Shown piece after piece: positions 16,915-25,770 of a stretch of DNA of 64,000 nt (its first letter is position 1; every line of letters begins with the position of its first letter). This DNA is from Dyella lipolytica (GTDB lineage Bacteria; Pseudomonadota; Gammaproteobacteria; Xanthomonadales; Rhodanobacteraceae). The translations under genes were made by a program, and so were the position numbers. Below the pieces are notes generated by a model, which was not told the DNA's origin, made no database searches, and saw only the letters and a list, made by a program, of their open reading frames with translations. Location of the stretch: contig NZ_BSNQ01000009.1 of the NCBI RefSeq assembly GCF_030160075.1, forward strand, positions 616,295 to 680,294. Reading direction: 5' to 3'.

Positions 16915-18189
16915 TTACACACCCGTGGAAAGCGACTCCGCCTCCACCTTCGACATACGGATGCGATTGATAAACAGCGAAAACGCCAGCTTGCCGGCCA
17001 GGCCGTGCACATGCTGCATCCACGGCGGCAGCCAGCGCGGCGCGGCAATGACACCCGAAGTGAAATGCGATTCCAGGCTCATCACGTCGTGCAGGGTCAT
17101 CTTGCCGGCGAACAGATAACGCAGCAGATCCATGCGCCGTTCCTTCAGAGCCCAGCGGAAGAACGTATGCACGTCCAGCAAACCGGACAGGTAGACATTG
17201 TCTTTGGCGAACGCCGAGCCGCCGGTCAGCGGTACACCGCGGTACACGCGCTGCGCGGAATGGAAGCTATCCGCCACGCTTTGCCCGCAGCGGTTGAAGA
17301 AACGGTAGACCTCGACAAAGTCCGCACCGTTGAGCGCCATGTCGATGGCAAGGATGCGCAAGCTGATGCGCTTGAGCCGCGCGATGTCGATCGCGCCCGA
17401 CATCAACTCGGAGAACACGGCCAGCCCTTCCTGCGTCGCCGTTACGCGCGGCGACGTGCGCGCCAGTGACGCCAGCAGCGGCTGCCCACGTCCGTTGAGC
17501 GCGGTCAGCGAATGTACGAACGCTTCGTGATTGAGCAGCTGATGGCGATCGTATTGGCTGAAGCGCGTACCGCCGCGCAAACGGATGCGCGTGGCGCCGG
17601 CAGCCGCTTTGGCGGTGAGATCGTTATCCACCTCGACGGCGATCATGCCGGCACCGAAAAACCCGTCCAGCACTTTGGCCAGATCCGCACGCAAGGTCTC
17701 GGCAGGAATATTGGCGGTGATGTCGTCGTCCTGCAGATCGGCGCCGAGCTCGTCGGACAGCTCCACGAAGTAACGCGCGGCATCGAGGTTGCTGCGGTCG
17801 CTGCCCGGAATGGCATCGCCCGGGCGACCGTATAGCTGGATGGAGGGTGCGGTGACACCTTCCGTGCCTACTGCCTCGAGCATTTCCGCAGCGATGCGCC
17901 AGGATTCGGCCGTGCGGCGCAGATAATCGCCAAGCGGATCGCTATCCCCTGCTTCGCTTTCAATGGCCGCGAGTTCCTTGCGCACCTCGGAGAAATCCGG
18001 CTTTTTGTAGCTCACCTCCGGCAAGGCGTACTGACCTTTGCCGTACTCCTCGATCATGCGGTCTTCCAGCGAGGCGGGCCAGCTGACGGTCGACAGAATG
18101 TTGATGCCGCGCACAGCCAGGAGCAGGCGCTTGTCGAGTGCGGCGTAGGGCTCTAATGCAACGGGAATGGCGTCGGCAGGTGTACTCAT
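16915..18189 (-). CDS. flavohemoglobin-type QEGLA motif protein (DUF1704)
   Basis: A 424-residue protein of the DUF1704/TIGR02421 family, recognised by the motif TQEGLAVFSE near residue 250, preceded by a His in NHEAFVHS. The layout HExxxH-like (NHEAFVH) plus QEGLA with a downstream Glu recalls a zinc metallopeptidase site such as that of tyrosine-carboxypeptidase relatives (vasohibin/MATCAP-like). That enzymatic reading is inference. The start at 18189 has GGGAG eleven bases upstream; the frame is open further but overlaps rsgA. It follows rsgA by seven bases and is therefore co-transcribed with it. The family name comes from association with flavohemoglobin expression; its biochemical role is not settled. 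Confidence 0.85.
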   Translation of the reverse strand: MSTPADAIPVALEPYAALDKRLLLAVRGINILSTVSWPASLEDRMIEEYGKGQYALPEVSYKKPDFSEVRKELAAIESEAGDSDPLGDYLRRTAESWRIAAEMLEAVGTEGVTAPSIQLYGRPGDAIPGSDRSNLDAARYFVELSDELGADLQDDDITANIPAETLRADLAKVLDGFFGAGMIAVEVDNDLTAKAAAGATRIRLRGGTRFSQYDRHQLLNHEAFVHSLTALNGRGQPLLASLARTSPRVTATQEGLAVFSELMSGAIDIARLKRISLRILAIDMALNGADFVEVYRFFNRCGQSVADSFHSAQRVYRGVPLTGGSAFAKDNVYLSGLLDVHTFFRWALKERRMDLLRYLFAGKMTLHDVMSLESHFTSGVIAAPRWLPPWMQHVHGLAGKLAFSLFINRIRMSKVEAESLSTGV

Positions 18190-18196
18190 GATGCCG

Positions 18197-19252
18197 TTAC
18201 TCCCTATCCCGCGAACCGCGCGAACCATGCGGTTTCGTGACGGGTCGCCCACCACGCTGGCGACGCAGGCGCGACTCCAGCATGGCGGCCTGTTCTTCGC
18301 GTTCGTCGCGCAGCTTCAGGTAATTGCGCCAGCGCTCGGGTGTGAGCTCGCCCTCGTCCAACGCAGCCTGCACCGCGCAACCCGGCTCGCTGCCATGACC
18401 GCAATCGGCGAAGCGGCAGTTTTCGGCCAGCGCCTCGATATCGGCGAACAGATCCAGGTTTTCCTCGCCGGTGAGTTTGAGCTCGCGCATACCGGGCGTA
18501 TCGATCAGACAACCGCCGCTGGGTAGCTGCAACAAGGCGCGATAAGTAGTGGTGTGGCGGCCGCGACTGTCATGCTCGCGCACGGTACGGGTGGCCATGT
18601 GCTGACTGCCCAGCAACGTATTGGTGAGGGTGGATTTGCCCGCACCAGAAGAACCCACCAGCACGGCGCTGTCGCCCGGCTTGAGGTAAGCGGCCAGCGC
18701 GGCAACGCTGGCGGAATCCTTACCGTTGATCGCGTGAATAGGTGTTCCATTGGGCAGCCGCTCGCGCAGTTCCGCGATGCGGTCAGCGCCGCCGTCGCGC
18801 AGATCCAGCTTGCTCAAAATCACGACTGGCTGCGCACCGGAGCCTTCGGTAAGCGAAAGGTAGCGCTCGATGCGGGCAGGATTGAAATCGCCATCCAGTC
18901 CAGTCAGCACCAGCACGTAGTCGATGTTGGTGGCGATCACCTGGCGTTCGTAACGCTCGCCGGCCGCGGCACGCGACAGCACGGTACGGCGGGACTGCAC
19001 GGTGACGATATGTGGCGGCTTGCCCGGTTCGATCTCCACAAAATCGCCCACGGCGGGCCGCTCTGCCGGATCGAGGCCGCGCTTGAGGAAATGGCCGGCG
19101 GGCTGGGCGCCGAAGACCTGGCTGCCGTCATGCAGTTCGTAACCTGCGCGGTGCTGGGCCACGACGCGTGCGAGTCGCCGCCCTTCACCTGGCAGTACCT
19201 GGCCGCGCCAACCGATATGACGCAGTTGTTCGATGGTCTGGGCATCGCTCAT
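18197..19252 (-). CDS. rsgA: ribosome small subunit-dependent GTPase A
   Basis: A 351-residue RsgA (YjeQ) GTPase acting in late 30S subunit maturation. The GTPase is circularly permuted: G4 (LSKLD) comes first, then G1 (GSSGAGKST) and G3 (DTPGMREL). The N-terminal OB-fold occupies about residues 20-90. The zinc knuckle is C-x5/6-C-x-H-x5-C in NCRFADCGHGSEPGC. A basic C-terminal tail (RRQRGGRPVTKPHG) is present. The internal ATG at 19252 gives the standard N-terminus; the frame is open to 19345 without support. It is divergent from the aminotransferase gene and followed closely by the QEGLA-motif gene. Confidence 0.95.
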   Translation of the reverse strand: MSDAQTIEQLRHIGWRGQVLPGEGRRLARVVAQHRAGYELHDGSQVFGAQPAGHFLKRGLDPAERPAVGDFVEIEPGKPPHIVTVQSRRTVLSRAAAGERYERQVIATNIDYVLVLTGLDGDFNPARIERYLSLTEGSGAQPVVILSKLDLRDGGADRIAELRERLPNGTPIHAINGKDSASVAALAAYLKPGDSAVLVGSSGAGKSTLTNTLLGSQHMATRTVREHDSRGRHTTTYRALLQLPSGGCLIDTPGMRELKLTGEENLDLFADIEALAENCRFADCGHGSEPGCAVQAALDEGELTPERWRNYLKLRDEREEQAAMLESRLRRQRGGRPVTKPHGSRGSRDRE

Positions 19253-19398
19253 GAGCCGGATTATGCCTGCCCACGGCCCTACCCGTCGTCTGCCCTGATT
19301 CCGCCCGACATCGCCTCCCACGAGACACACAGACGCTGTTAGCATCGGGGCGAACCGGCGGTATGCCGGGTTTTCGCGAAGAAATAAGGACTCCTCCG

Positions 19399-20643
19399 TT
19401 GGCCCCGATCAAACCAAGTGCGCACCTGGCCGAGGTGCGTTATGAAATCCGCGGTGCGCTCACCCGTCGTGCGCGCGAACTGGAAGCAGCCGGACAGCCG
19501 ATCATCAAGCTCAATATCGGTAATCCGGCTCGCTACGGATTTTCCGTGCCCAATCATTTGCGCGAGGCCATTGCCGCGCATTTGCACGAGAGCGAAGCGT
19601 ACGGCCACGAGCAAGGTCTGGAGGAAGCGCGCGAAACTATCGCCGCGCAACAGCGCGCACGCGGTGCTCGCCATGTCGAAGTGGAGCGCATCTTTATCGG
19701 CAATGGTGTCAGCGAGCTGATCGATCTGAGCCTGCGCGCCTTGCTGCAACCGGGCGACGAAGTGCTGCTGCCGAGTCCGGATTATCCGTTGTGGAGCGCC
19801 GCCACTATTCTGAACAGCGGTGTGCCGCGCTATTACCGCTGTCTGGCCGAGAACCGGCATATGCCGGATCCGGAAGAAATCGAAGCGTTGATCACGCCTC
19901 GTACGCGCGCCCTGGTCATGATCAATCCGAACAATCCCACGGGTGCGGTGTATCCGCGCGCGTTGCTGGAACGCATCGTCGCCATCGCGGCACGCCATCG
20001 CTTGTTACTGCTGTGCGATGAGATCTACGACGAAATACTCTACGACGGCACGTCGTTCCAACCGTTGGCGGAAGTCGCGGGCAATACGCCATGCGTCAGT
20101 TTCGGCGGCTTGAGCAAAGTGCATCGCGCGTGCGGTTATCGCGTCGGCTGGCTCAGCCTTTCCGGCGATCCGGCACACACGCATGACTATCGCGACGCCT
20201 TGCAGCTGTTGGCCGCATTGCGCCTATGCGCCAACGTCACCGCACAGTGGGCAGTGATTCCCGCCCTGCAGGACGCACCTACGATCGGCGCACTCACCTC
20301 GCCGGGTGGACGCTTGCACGAGGCTCGTCAGGCTGTGCTCGACGGCGTCGCCGCCAGCCATTATCTGGATCTGGTTACGCCGGGTGGCGCGCTATACGCG
20401 TTCCCGCGCGTGCGCAGCGATCGGATCGCCAATTTCAACGACGACGCTTTTGCGCTGCGCCTGCTGGAAGAGGAATCCGTATTGGTCGTGCCCGGCTCCA
20501 GCTTCAACGTACCAACCAGCCGCCATATGCGCCTTACGTTGCTGCCGCAGCCGACCCAGTTGCGCGAAGTGTTCGTGCGCATGGAACGCGTATTGACGCG
20601 GATGGCGACAGAACATTCGTCGCGCGCCGCCGCCATCGCCTGA
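19399..20643 (+). CDS. alaA: PLP aminotransferase, AlaA-like
   Basis: A fold-type I aminotransferase of about 414 residues. The sequence KPSAHLAEVRYEIRG, NPARYGF, the substrate-phosphate region GNGVSELIDL, MINPNNPTGAVYP and DEIYDEILYDG all agree with AlaA-type alanine-pyruvate aminotransferases. The PLP lysine lies in FGGLSKVHRACGYRVGW. I chose the TTG at 19399 because AAGGA is located eight bases upstream and the protein then begins like its relatives; an ATG at 19363 would add 12 residues and has no clear site. The gene is followed after three bases by the SGNH hydrolase gene. Substrate is inferred from family only. Confidence 0.85.
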   Translation: MAPIKPSAHLAEVRYEIRGALTRRARELEAAGQPIIKLNIGNPARYGFSVPNHLREAIAAHLHESEAYGHEQGLEEARETIAAQQRARGARHVEVERIFIGNGVSELIDLSLRALLQPGDEVLLPSPDYPLWSAATILNSGVPRYYRCLAENRHMPDPEEIEALITPRTRALVMINPNNPTGAVYPRALLERIVAIAARHRLLLLCDEIYDEILYDGTSFQPLAEVAGNTPCVSFGGLSKVHRACGYRVGWLSLSGDPAHTHDYRDALQLLAALRLCANVTAQWAVIPALQDAPTIGALTSPGGRLHEARQAVLDGVAASHYLDLVTPGGALYAFPRVRSDRIANFNDDAFALRLLEEESVLVVPGSSFNVPTSRHMRLTLLPQPTQLREVFVRMERVLTRMATEHSSRAAAIA

Positions 20644-20646
20644 TCT

Positions 20647-21246
20647 ATGCCATTGCATTACCTCGCCCTCGGCGATTCCTACACCATCGGCGAGGATGTT
20701 CCCGCGCACGCACGCTGGCCAGTGCAATTGGTCGACAAGCTGCGCAAGCATGGCGTAGCGATCGACGATCCGCGCATCGTGGCAGTCACCGGCTGGACCA
20801 CGGACGAGTTGTCGGCGGGGATAGATCAAGCCAAGCTCGCCCCAGATTACGACCTGGTTACGTTGCTGATCGGGGTCAACAACCAGTATCGCGGTCGTTC
20901 GGCCGGGGAATATCGAGAGCAGTTCCATAATCTGTTGCTGCGAGCCATTGCACTGGCGGGCAACCGCCCAGGACGCGTGGTGGTGGTCTCCATTCCCGAC
21001 TGGGGCGTCACGCCGTTCGGCCATGCCAGCGGTCGCGATGTGGCGAAAATTACCCATGAACTGGACGTGTTCAATGCGATTGGCCGCGACGAGGCCGTCC
21101 GTGCCGGCGCCCATTTTGTGAACATCACCAGCATTTCCCGCACCCACCCTTGGTTTGTGGCGAATGATGGGTTGCACCCCTCGGCCGCCCAATACACCTT
21201 GTGGACCAACGCGATCGAGCCGGTTGTGCGGACCGCCCTGCACTAA
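20647..21246 (+). CDS. SGNH/GDSL-family hydrolase
   Basis: A 199-residue esterase-like protein. The block I motif ALGDSYTIGEDV supplies the nucleophile Ser, LLIGVNNQYRG is block III with the oxyanion Asn, and the C-terminal DGLHPSAAQYTLW supplies the Asp-x-x-His dyad of block V. No signal peptide is seen, so it is cytoplasmic. It starts three bases after the aminotransferase stop and is likely in the same transcript. The substrate of this small SGNH clade is not known. Confidence 0.88.
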   Translation: MPLHYLALGDSYTIGEDVPAHARWPVQLVDKLRKHGVAIDDPRIVAVTGWTTDELSAGIDQAKLAPDYDLVTLLIGVNNQYRGRSAGEYREQFHNLLLRAIALAGNRPGRVVVVSIPDWGVTPFGHASGRDVAKITHELDVFNAIGRDEAVRAGAHFVNITSISRTHPWFVANDGLHPSAAQYTLWTNAIEPVVRTALH

Positions 21247-21354
21247 AAAACCGCTCGAAGGACCCACGGCAACCTCCCTGCAACCATTTCGCCATCGCAC
21301 GGTGACGTTGGAGTACGAGACTGTGATCCCGGCAACCAACCGGGGACCGACGCC

Positions 21355-22212
21355 ATGGCCATTCTTCGCTGCCGCAGCGTTTTCATATCCGACGTCCACC
21401 TGGGCACACCGGACTGCAAAGCCGCTTATTTGCTGGATTTTCTGCGACAACTGCAGTGCCAGAAGCTGTATCTGGTGGGCGACATCATCGATCTGGAATC
21501 CCTGAGCCGCCGCCGATGGTGGCATCCGGACCACGGCACCGTGATCGCCGAAGTGCTGGATATGGCGCGTCGAGGGGTCGAGGTCACCTACATCCCCGGC
21601 AACCATGATGCAGCCTTCCGCGGCATGGTCGGGCAATCCATCTGCGGCGTGCGCATCGAGCTGGACGCTGTTCACGTGGGCGCGGATGGGCGTCGCTACC
21701 GAGTCAGCCACGGCGACGAATACGATCCGGAACAGATCGGGCGCAGCTGGATGCTGAATATCGGCGAGGCGATGCACCGCTTCATCTGCTGGGGCAACCG
21801 CCGGGTGAACGCTTGGCGTCGTCGCATGGCGATGCCGTATCTGCCGCTGTCGATCATCGTGAAATCGCATATTGGCAAGGCGTTGGCGTATATCCGCGCT
21901 TACGAAGAACGCGTGGCCGCCGATGCCCGCGAGCGGGGTATGGATGGGCACATCTGCGGTCATATCCACTACGGCCAGGTGCGCACCATCGATGGCGTGG
22001 TGTACCTCAACGATGGCGACTGGGTGGAACACTGCACGGCACTGGTCGAGGATGAGATCGGCGCGATGGAGCTGATCCACTGGAGCGAGCAACCCACCGC
22101 CCTGGGACGCGCCAGCCGCGAGCTGGTCATGCCCTCGCCTACCGCCGCCCTGGCGCTCGCCCCCCTGGCCCGTCGCAAACGCAGCCTGGAAGACCTCCGG
22201 CCGGCCGCTTGA
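21355..22212 (+). CDS. calcineurin-like metallophosphoesterase, LpxH-related
   Basis: A 285-residue protein with all metal-binding blocks of the metallophosphoesterase fold: SDVHLG (D-x-H), GDIIDLE, GNHD, SHGDEYD and GHIHYG. The arrangement and length are like the UDP-2,3-diacylglucosamine pyrophosphatase branch (LpxH/LpxH2-like, YbbF), so a lipid A precursor pyrophosphatase or related phosphodiesterase is likely. The C-terminal tail (about 245-285) is Ala/Leu rich with a basic stretch RRKRS, perhaps for membrane contact. It stands about 108 bases after the SGNH hydrolase. An essential LpxH elsewhere in the genome is not excluded, so no symbol is given. Confidence 0.82.
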   Translation: MAILRCRSVFISDVHLGTPDCKAAYLLDFLRQLQCQKLYLVGDIIDLESLSRRRWWHPDHGTVIAEVLDMARRGVEVTYIPGNHDAAFRGMVGQSICGVRIELDAVHVGADGRRYRVSHGDEYDPEQIGRSWMLNIGEAMHRFICWGNRRVNAWRRRMAMPYLPLSIIVKSHIGKALAYIRAYEERVAADARERGMDGHICGHIHYGQVRTIDGVVYLNDGDWVEHCTALVEDEIGAMELIHWSEQPTALGRASRELVMPSPTAALALAPLARRKRSLEDLRPAA

Positions 22213-22336
22213 GCTGGCGGGGGTCGGCAAGAGCTTCGCGTATCCACGCACCTGTCTCCTGCTTCCCCATCTTGAAGCCGCCAAAATCGCCAGCATCTCG
22301 TAGGGGTACAATATCGCCTCTTTGCTGGAGCCCTAC

Positions 22337-23257
22337 ATGTCCCTCGACACCACCACCCGCGACCGTATCGAACACTTGCTCAAGGACCACCGCGTGGTGC
22401 TGTTCATGAAGGGCACTCGTCAGCAGCCGATGTGTGGCTTCTCCGCGGCAGCGACCAATACGCTCAACGAACTACTGCCCGACTACCACACGGTCAACGT
22501 GCTGGAAGATCAGGAAATCCGCGAAGGCATCAAGGCGTTCGGCAACTGGCCGACCATCCCGCAGCTGTATGTCGACGGTGAACTGGTCGGCGGCGCCGAC
22601 ATCATCCGGCAGATGTATGGCAGCGGCGAACTGCATCAACTGTTCGGTGCCGCAGCGCCGGACCGTACACCGCCGGAAATCATCATTACCGACAAAGCCG
22701 CCGAAGCGATCCGCGCAGGCACCGCGAACGCGCAGGGCCTTGCGCTGCATTTGGAAATCGGTCCCGATCATAGCGCCGGCTTCCAGCTGGCACCGGGCAA
22801 CGAGCACGACATCGTGGTGAGCGCCAACGGTATAGAAGTGCATTTCGATCCGGCCAGCGCGCAGCGTGCGAAGGGCATCGTGATCGACTGGGTATCCACC
22901 ATGCAGGGCGAAGGCCTCAGCCTGAAGTTTCCCGGTGCCGTCGAATTGCGTTCCTTGAGCGTGCACGAACTACAGCAACGCCTCGCTGTTGGCGACATCA
23001 CGCTGGTGGACGTGCGTCCCGCTCACGGTCGCGCCGCTGCCGCACCGCTGAAGCAAGCACGGATTCTGGATGAGGAAGGCACCGCCCTCGCCGCCCTGCC
23101 CAAAAACAGTCCGCTCGCCTTCATCTGCCACCACGGCATTTCCAGCCGCGGCGCCGCCGAGCGTTTCATCGCACACGGCTTCACCAACGTGTTCAACGTG
23201 GAAGGCGGCATGGATGCATGGGCGGCGGAGATTGATTCGAGCGTGCCGCGTTATTGA
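22337..23257 (+). CDS. grxD: Grx4 monothiol glutaredoxin fused to IscA-like and rhodanese domains
   Basis: A 306-residue tri-domain protein. Residues about 1-105 are a Grx4-type monothiol glutaredoxin: KGTRQQPMCGFS holds the single active Cys, and WPTIPQLYVDGELVGGADI is the glutathione site. Residues about 110-205 look like an A-type iron-sulfur carrier fold (ITDKAAEAIRAG ... VIDWV) but contain no cysteines. Residues about 210-306 are a rhodanese with ICHHGISSRGAAE as active loop and NVFNVEGGMDAW at the end. The first domain should bind a [2Fe-2S] cluster with glutathione. GGAG six bases upstream fixes the ATG at 22337. A -10-like TACAAT lies at 22307-22312. The gene is convergent with the oxygenase gene. 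Confidence 0.9.
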   Translation: MSLDTTTRDRIEHLLKDHRVVLFMKGTRQQPMCGFSAAATNTLNELLPDYHTVNVLEDQEIREGIKAFGNWPTIPQLYVDGELVGGADIIRQMYGSGELHQLFGAAAPDRTPPEIIITDKAAEAIRAGTANAQGLALHLEIGPDHSAGFQLAPGNEHDIVVSANGIEVHFDPASAQRAKGIVIDWVSTMQGEGLSLKFPGAVELRSLSVHELQQRLAVGDITLVDVRPAHGRAAAAPLKQARILDEEGTALAALPKNSPLAFICHHGISSRGAAERFIAHGFTNVFNVEGGMDAWAAEIDSSVPRY

Positions 23258-23290
23258 GCCCTAAGCTTTCCACGCATCAGGGCCGATGCA

Positions 23291-23965
23291 TCAGACGTCG
23301 GCCCACATGCGTAGCAGATTCGCGCGTGATTTGCTGATCACATCGAAGGTTGGACTCTTGCCTTCACGGGTGAATACCTGTCGTTTGGCAGTCTCCAGAT
23401 CCCACAGCAGTTCACGCTGCGCTGGATCGCGTACCTGACTCTGCACCCAGATGATCGCCGCGTCGCGTACGCCACGAGTGACCGGCGTGACATGGTGCAG
23501 CGTATTGGCAGGGTAGGCGATCGCAGCGCCTGCCTCGAGCTTGAACTGACTGGCGATGCCATTCATGAAGACGGTCAACTCGCCGCCATCGTAGCTTCGC
23601 GGGTCGGAAAGAAAAATGGTGATGGCAATATCGCTGCGTACCGCATTGCTCATGCTGCCCATGATCGGCGTGTCGACATGGGGACCATATTCCATGCCTT
23701 GTCCATAACGATTGAACAACACCGGCGTAGCCGCCGCCGGTAGCAAGGCCGCTTGCAATTCACCACTGCGCATGAAGGCTTCGCGCACGATGCGTGCAAT
23801 CTGCTCATATTCGGGCGTACCCGAAGGCACTTGCAGATTTTTCTTCACCTCGCGCGCGGACCAGCCGGCCGTACCGGCGCCATCCGTGAAAGGTGCGCGC
23901 TCCAGCTTGGAATTGATGGCTGCTAGTTCATCAGGACCGAGAACGGCGGGAAGACAGAAAATCAA
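23291..23965 (-). CDS. PKHD-type Fe(II)/2-oxoglutarate hydroxylase (PiuC/YbiX family)
   Basis: A cytoplasmic oxygenase of about 224 residues. The iron site is visible as H-x-D in YGPHVDTPIMG and the distal His with the oxoglutarate Arg in NTLHHVTPVTRGVRDA. EVKKNLQ and FNRYGQGMEYG are PiuC/YbiX signatures. The longest frame starts at an ATG (24004), but relatives begin at the segment IFCLPAVLGPDEL. A TTG at 23965 preceded by AGGA gives exactly that N-terminus, so I use it. In other bacteria piuC lies next to TonB receptor genes for iron. Here it diverges from a TPR-sulfotransferase gene, next to a receptor gene. Confidence 0.85.
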   Translation of the reverse strand: MIFCLPAVLGPDELAAINSKLERAPFTDGAGTAGWSAREVKKNLQVPSGTPEYEQIARIVREAFMRSGELQAALLPAAATPVLFNRYGQGMEYGPHVDTPIMGSMSNAVRSDIAITIFLSDPRSYDGGELTVFMNGIASQFKLEAGAAIAYPANTLHHVTPVTRGVRDAAIIWVQSQVRDPAQRELLWDLETAKRQVFTREGKSPTFDVISKSRANLLRMWADV

Positions 23966-24118
23966 GGCAATAATCCTGCATGAGGTTATGCGGCGGTGTG
24001 TCATTCATGGTAATCGCACGCCGCATGAAGCGGAATCCCTGCCGCCACTCGACCGTCTTACCATGAAGAACATGCCAGACTAGGCATGGATTCTGAGACA
24101 ACCTGCACCAGGTAGCCC

Positions 24119-25681
24119 ATGTCGCCCCCTTCCCTCTCCCCCGCAGCACGCCAGTGGCTGAGCGATGCCGGTAAAGCATTGTCCCAAGGGCGCCCGGATT
24201 TGGCCGAGCAACCCTTAAAACGTGTACTCGCCGAGGCCCCTGGCTTTGCTAACGCGCAGTTCCTGTTCGGCATAGCCTGTCAGATGCGTGGCGACAACAT
24301 CACCGCCGTTGAGTACATGCGCAAAGCCGCAAAGCAACGCCCTGATGATCCGAGCATCCTCACGAATCTAGGGGGCGCCCTTTACGATTCTGGCTCAACC
24401 GAAGAAGCATTCGTATGCCTGCGCCGCGCCACGGAACTGGCCCCCACGCAAGCGTCAAACTGGTACAACCTCGGTAAAGCGCTGAAATTGCAGTGGCAGC
24501 TGGACGAAGCCGCGGATGCTTTGCGACGCGCCCTCGATCTGGACGAACGGCATATCGCTGCGCGCAACACGCTTGCCGACATTTTCACGATACGCGGCAA
24601 TATCCCCGATGCGGTTACCGAATACCGCAAAGTATTGGCGCTGCAGCCCGATGAGGCGCTGGCCTGGCATGGATTGGCCAATCTGAAAACCGAGTCACTC
24701 ACACCGGCGGACGCAAAACAGATCCGTCACATCCTGCAAAACCAGCAACTTCCGCCCGACGCACGTGTATTACTCGGTTTCAGCCTGTACAAAGCCCTGG
24801 AAGACCAGCACGAATACCGTGGCGCGTTCGAAGCATTGCGCGAGGCCAATGCACTCAAACGCAAGTTGGTCCCATGGGATGCAGCTGCCGAGCATGCCCA
24901 TGTTGAGGACATCGTCGGAGCCTTTCGCCATCCCTTGCCAGCGCCGCTCGATCCGACCCTCGGACACGAGGTGATTTTCATCGCCAGCCTTCCTCGCTCT
25001 GGATCGACACTGGTTGAACATATTCTTGCTTCGCACCCGCTAGTAGAAGGTGCAAACGAGATCAGCGACCTCTCACAGATTCTCGAAGAAGAATCGAAAC
25101 AACGCGGCAAGGACTTTCCGCATTGGGTGACTGACGCCACCGCGGGAGATTGGGCACGGCTGGGCAAGAACTATCTTGCGCGCACCGCTCGTTGGCGCAT
25201 CAAGCGTCCTTATTTCACCGACAAAGGGTTGCAGAACTGGCAATGGATCGGCGCCATTCGCGCCATGTTGCCTGGCGCCAAAATCATTGACTGCCATCGC
25301 GATCCGGTCGAAACCTGTTTTGCCTGTTACCGCCAGTTATTCAGCGAAGGCACCTACTTCAGCTACGACTTGAAAGATCTCGCCAGTTATTACAACGACT
25401 ACCAAAAACTCAGTGACCATTGGCAAGAGCATTACCCGGACAAAGTGTTCGATCTTGCCTACGAGAAACTGGTGCAAGAGCCCGAAGCGCAGATTCGGCA
25501 CTTGCTTGCGTTCTGCCAATTGCCATTCGATGTGGCGTGCCTCTCGCCACATCAGACGCAACGCGATGTGCACAGCACGGCGAGTGCGGCGCAAGTGCGC
25601 CAACCCATAAGAGGTGATACCGCGCGCAGTCCACACTATCGGGACTTTCTGGCACCGCTGATCCAGCATCTCGATCACTGA
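24119..25681 (+). CDS. TPR-repeat sulfotransferase
   Basis: A 520-residue fusion. Residues about 8-215 contain five to six tetratricopeptide repeats (for example DPSILTNLGGALYDSGSTEE and ASNWYNLGKALKLQWQLDEA). Residues about 280-515 are a sulfotransferase domain: FIASLPRSGSTLVEHIL is the 5'-phosphosulfate loop binding PAPS, and DCHRDPVETCFACYRQLF the 3'-phosphate motif. It should transfer sulfate from PAPS to an acceptor chosen by the TPR part; the domain order is that of a large bacterial family often found near TonB receptors. No signal peptide is present. Divergent from the oxygenase gene, ending at a terminator shared with the receptor gene. Confidence 0.9.
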   Translation: MSPPSLSPAARQWLSDAGKALSQGRPDLAEQPLKRVLAEAPGFANAQFLFGIACQMRGDNITAVEYMRKAAKQRPDDPSILTNLGGALYDSGSTEEAFVCLRRATELAPTQASNWYNLGKALKLQWQLDEAADALRRALDLDERHIAARNTLADIFTIRGNIPDAVTEYRKVLALQPDEALAWHGLANLKTESLTPADAKQIRHILQNQQLPPDARVLLGFSLYKALEDQHEYRGAFEALREANALKRKLVPWDAAAEHAHVEDIVGAFRHPLPAPLDPTLGHEVIFIASLPRSGSTLVEHILASHPLVEGANEISDLSQILEEESKQRGKDFPHWVTDATAGDWARLGKNYLARTARWRIKRPYFTDKGLQNWQWIGAIRAMLPGAKIIDCHRDPVETCFACYRQLFSEGTYFSYDLKDLASYYNDYQKLSDHWQEHYPDKVFDLAYEKLVQEPEAQIRHLLAFCQLPFDVACLSPHQTQRDVHSTASAAQVRQPIRGDTARSPHYRDFLAPLIQHLDH

Positions 25682-25687
25682 AACGAA

Positions 25688-25715
25688 GAAGGCCGCCGGT
25701 TGCCCGGCGGCCTTC
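25688..25715. terminator. terminator between sulfotransferase and receptor genes
   Basis: A perfect 12-bp stem GAAGGCCGCCGG (25688-25699) and CCGGCGGCCTTC (25704-25715) with a TTGC loop, followed by TTTGTT on the plus strand and preceded by AAACGAA. It lies between convergent genes and probably serves both. Confidence 0.88.
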
Positions 25716-25770
25716 TTTGTTACTCCCATTACCGATGCCTTCCTTGGCACCGGTGTATCGTCAATGGGAA

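Noticed and set aside
20392-22311. A 639-codon minus-strand open frame over the aminotransferase, hydrolase and phosphoesterase genes
   Set aside because: It opposes three well-supported genes and has no recognisable domain.
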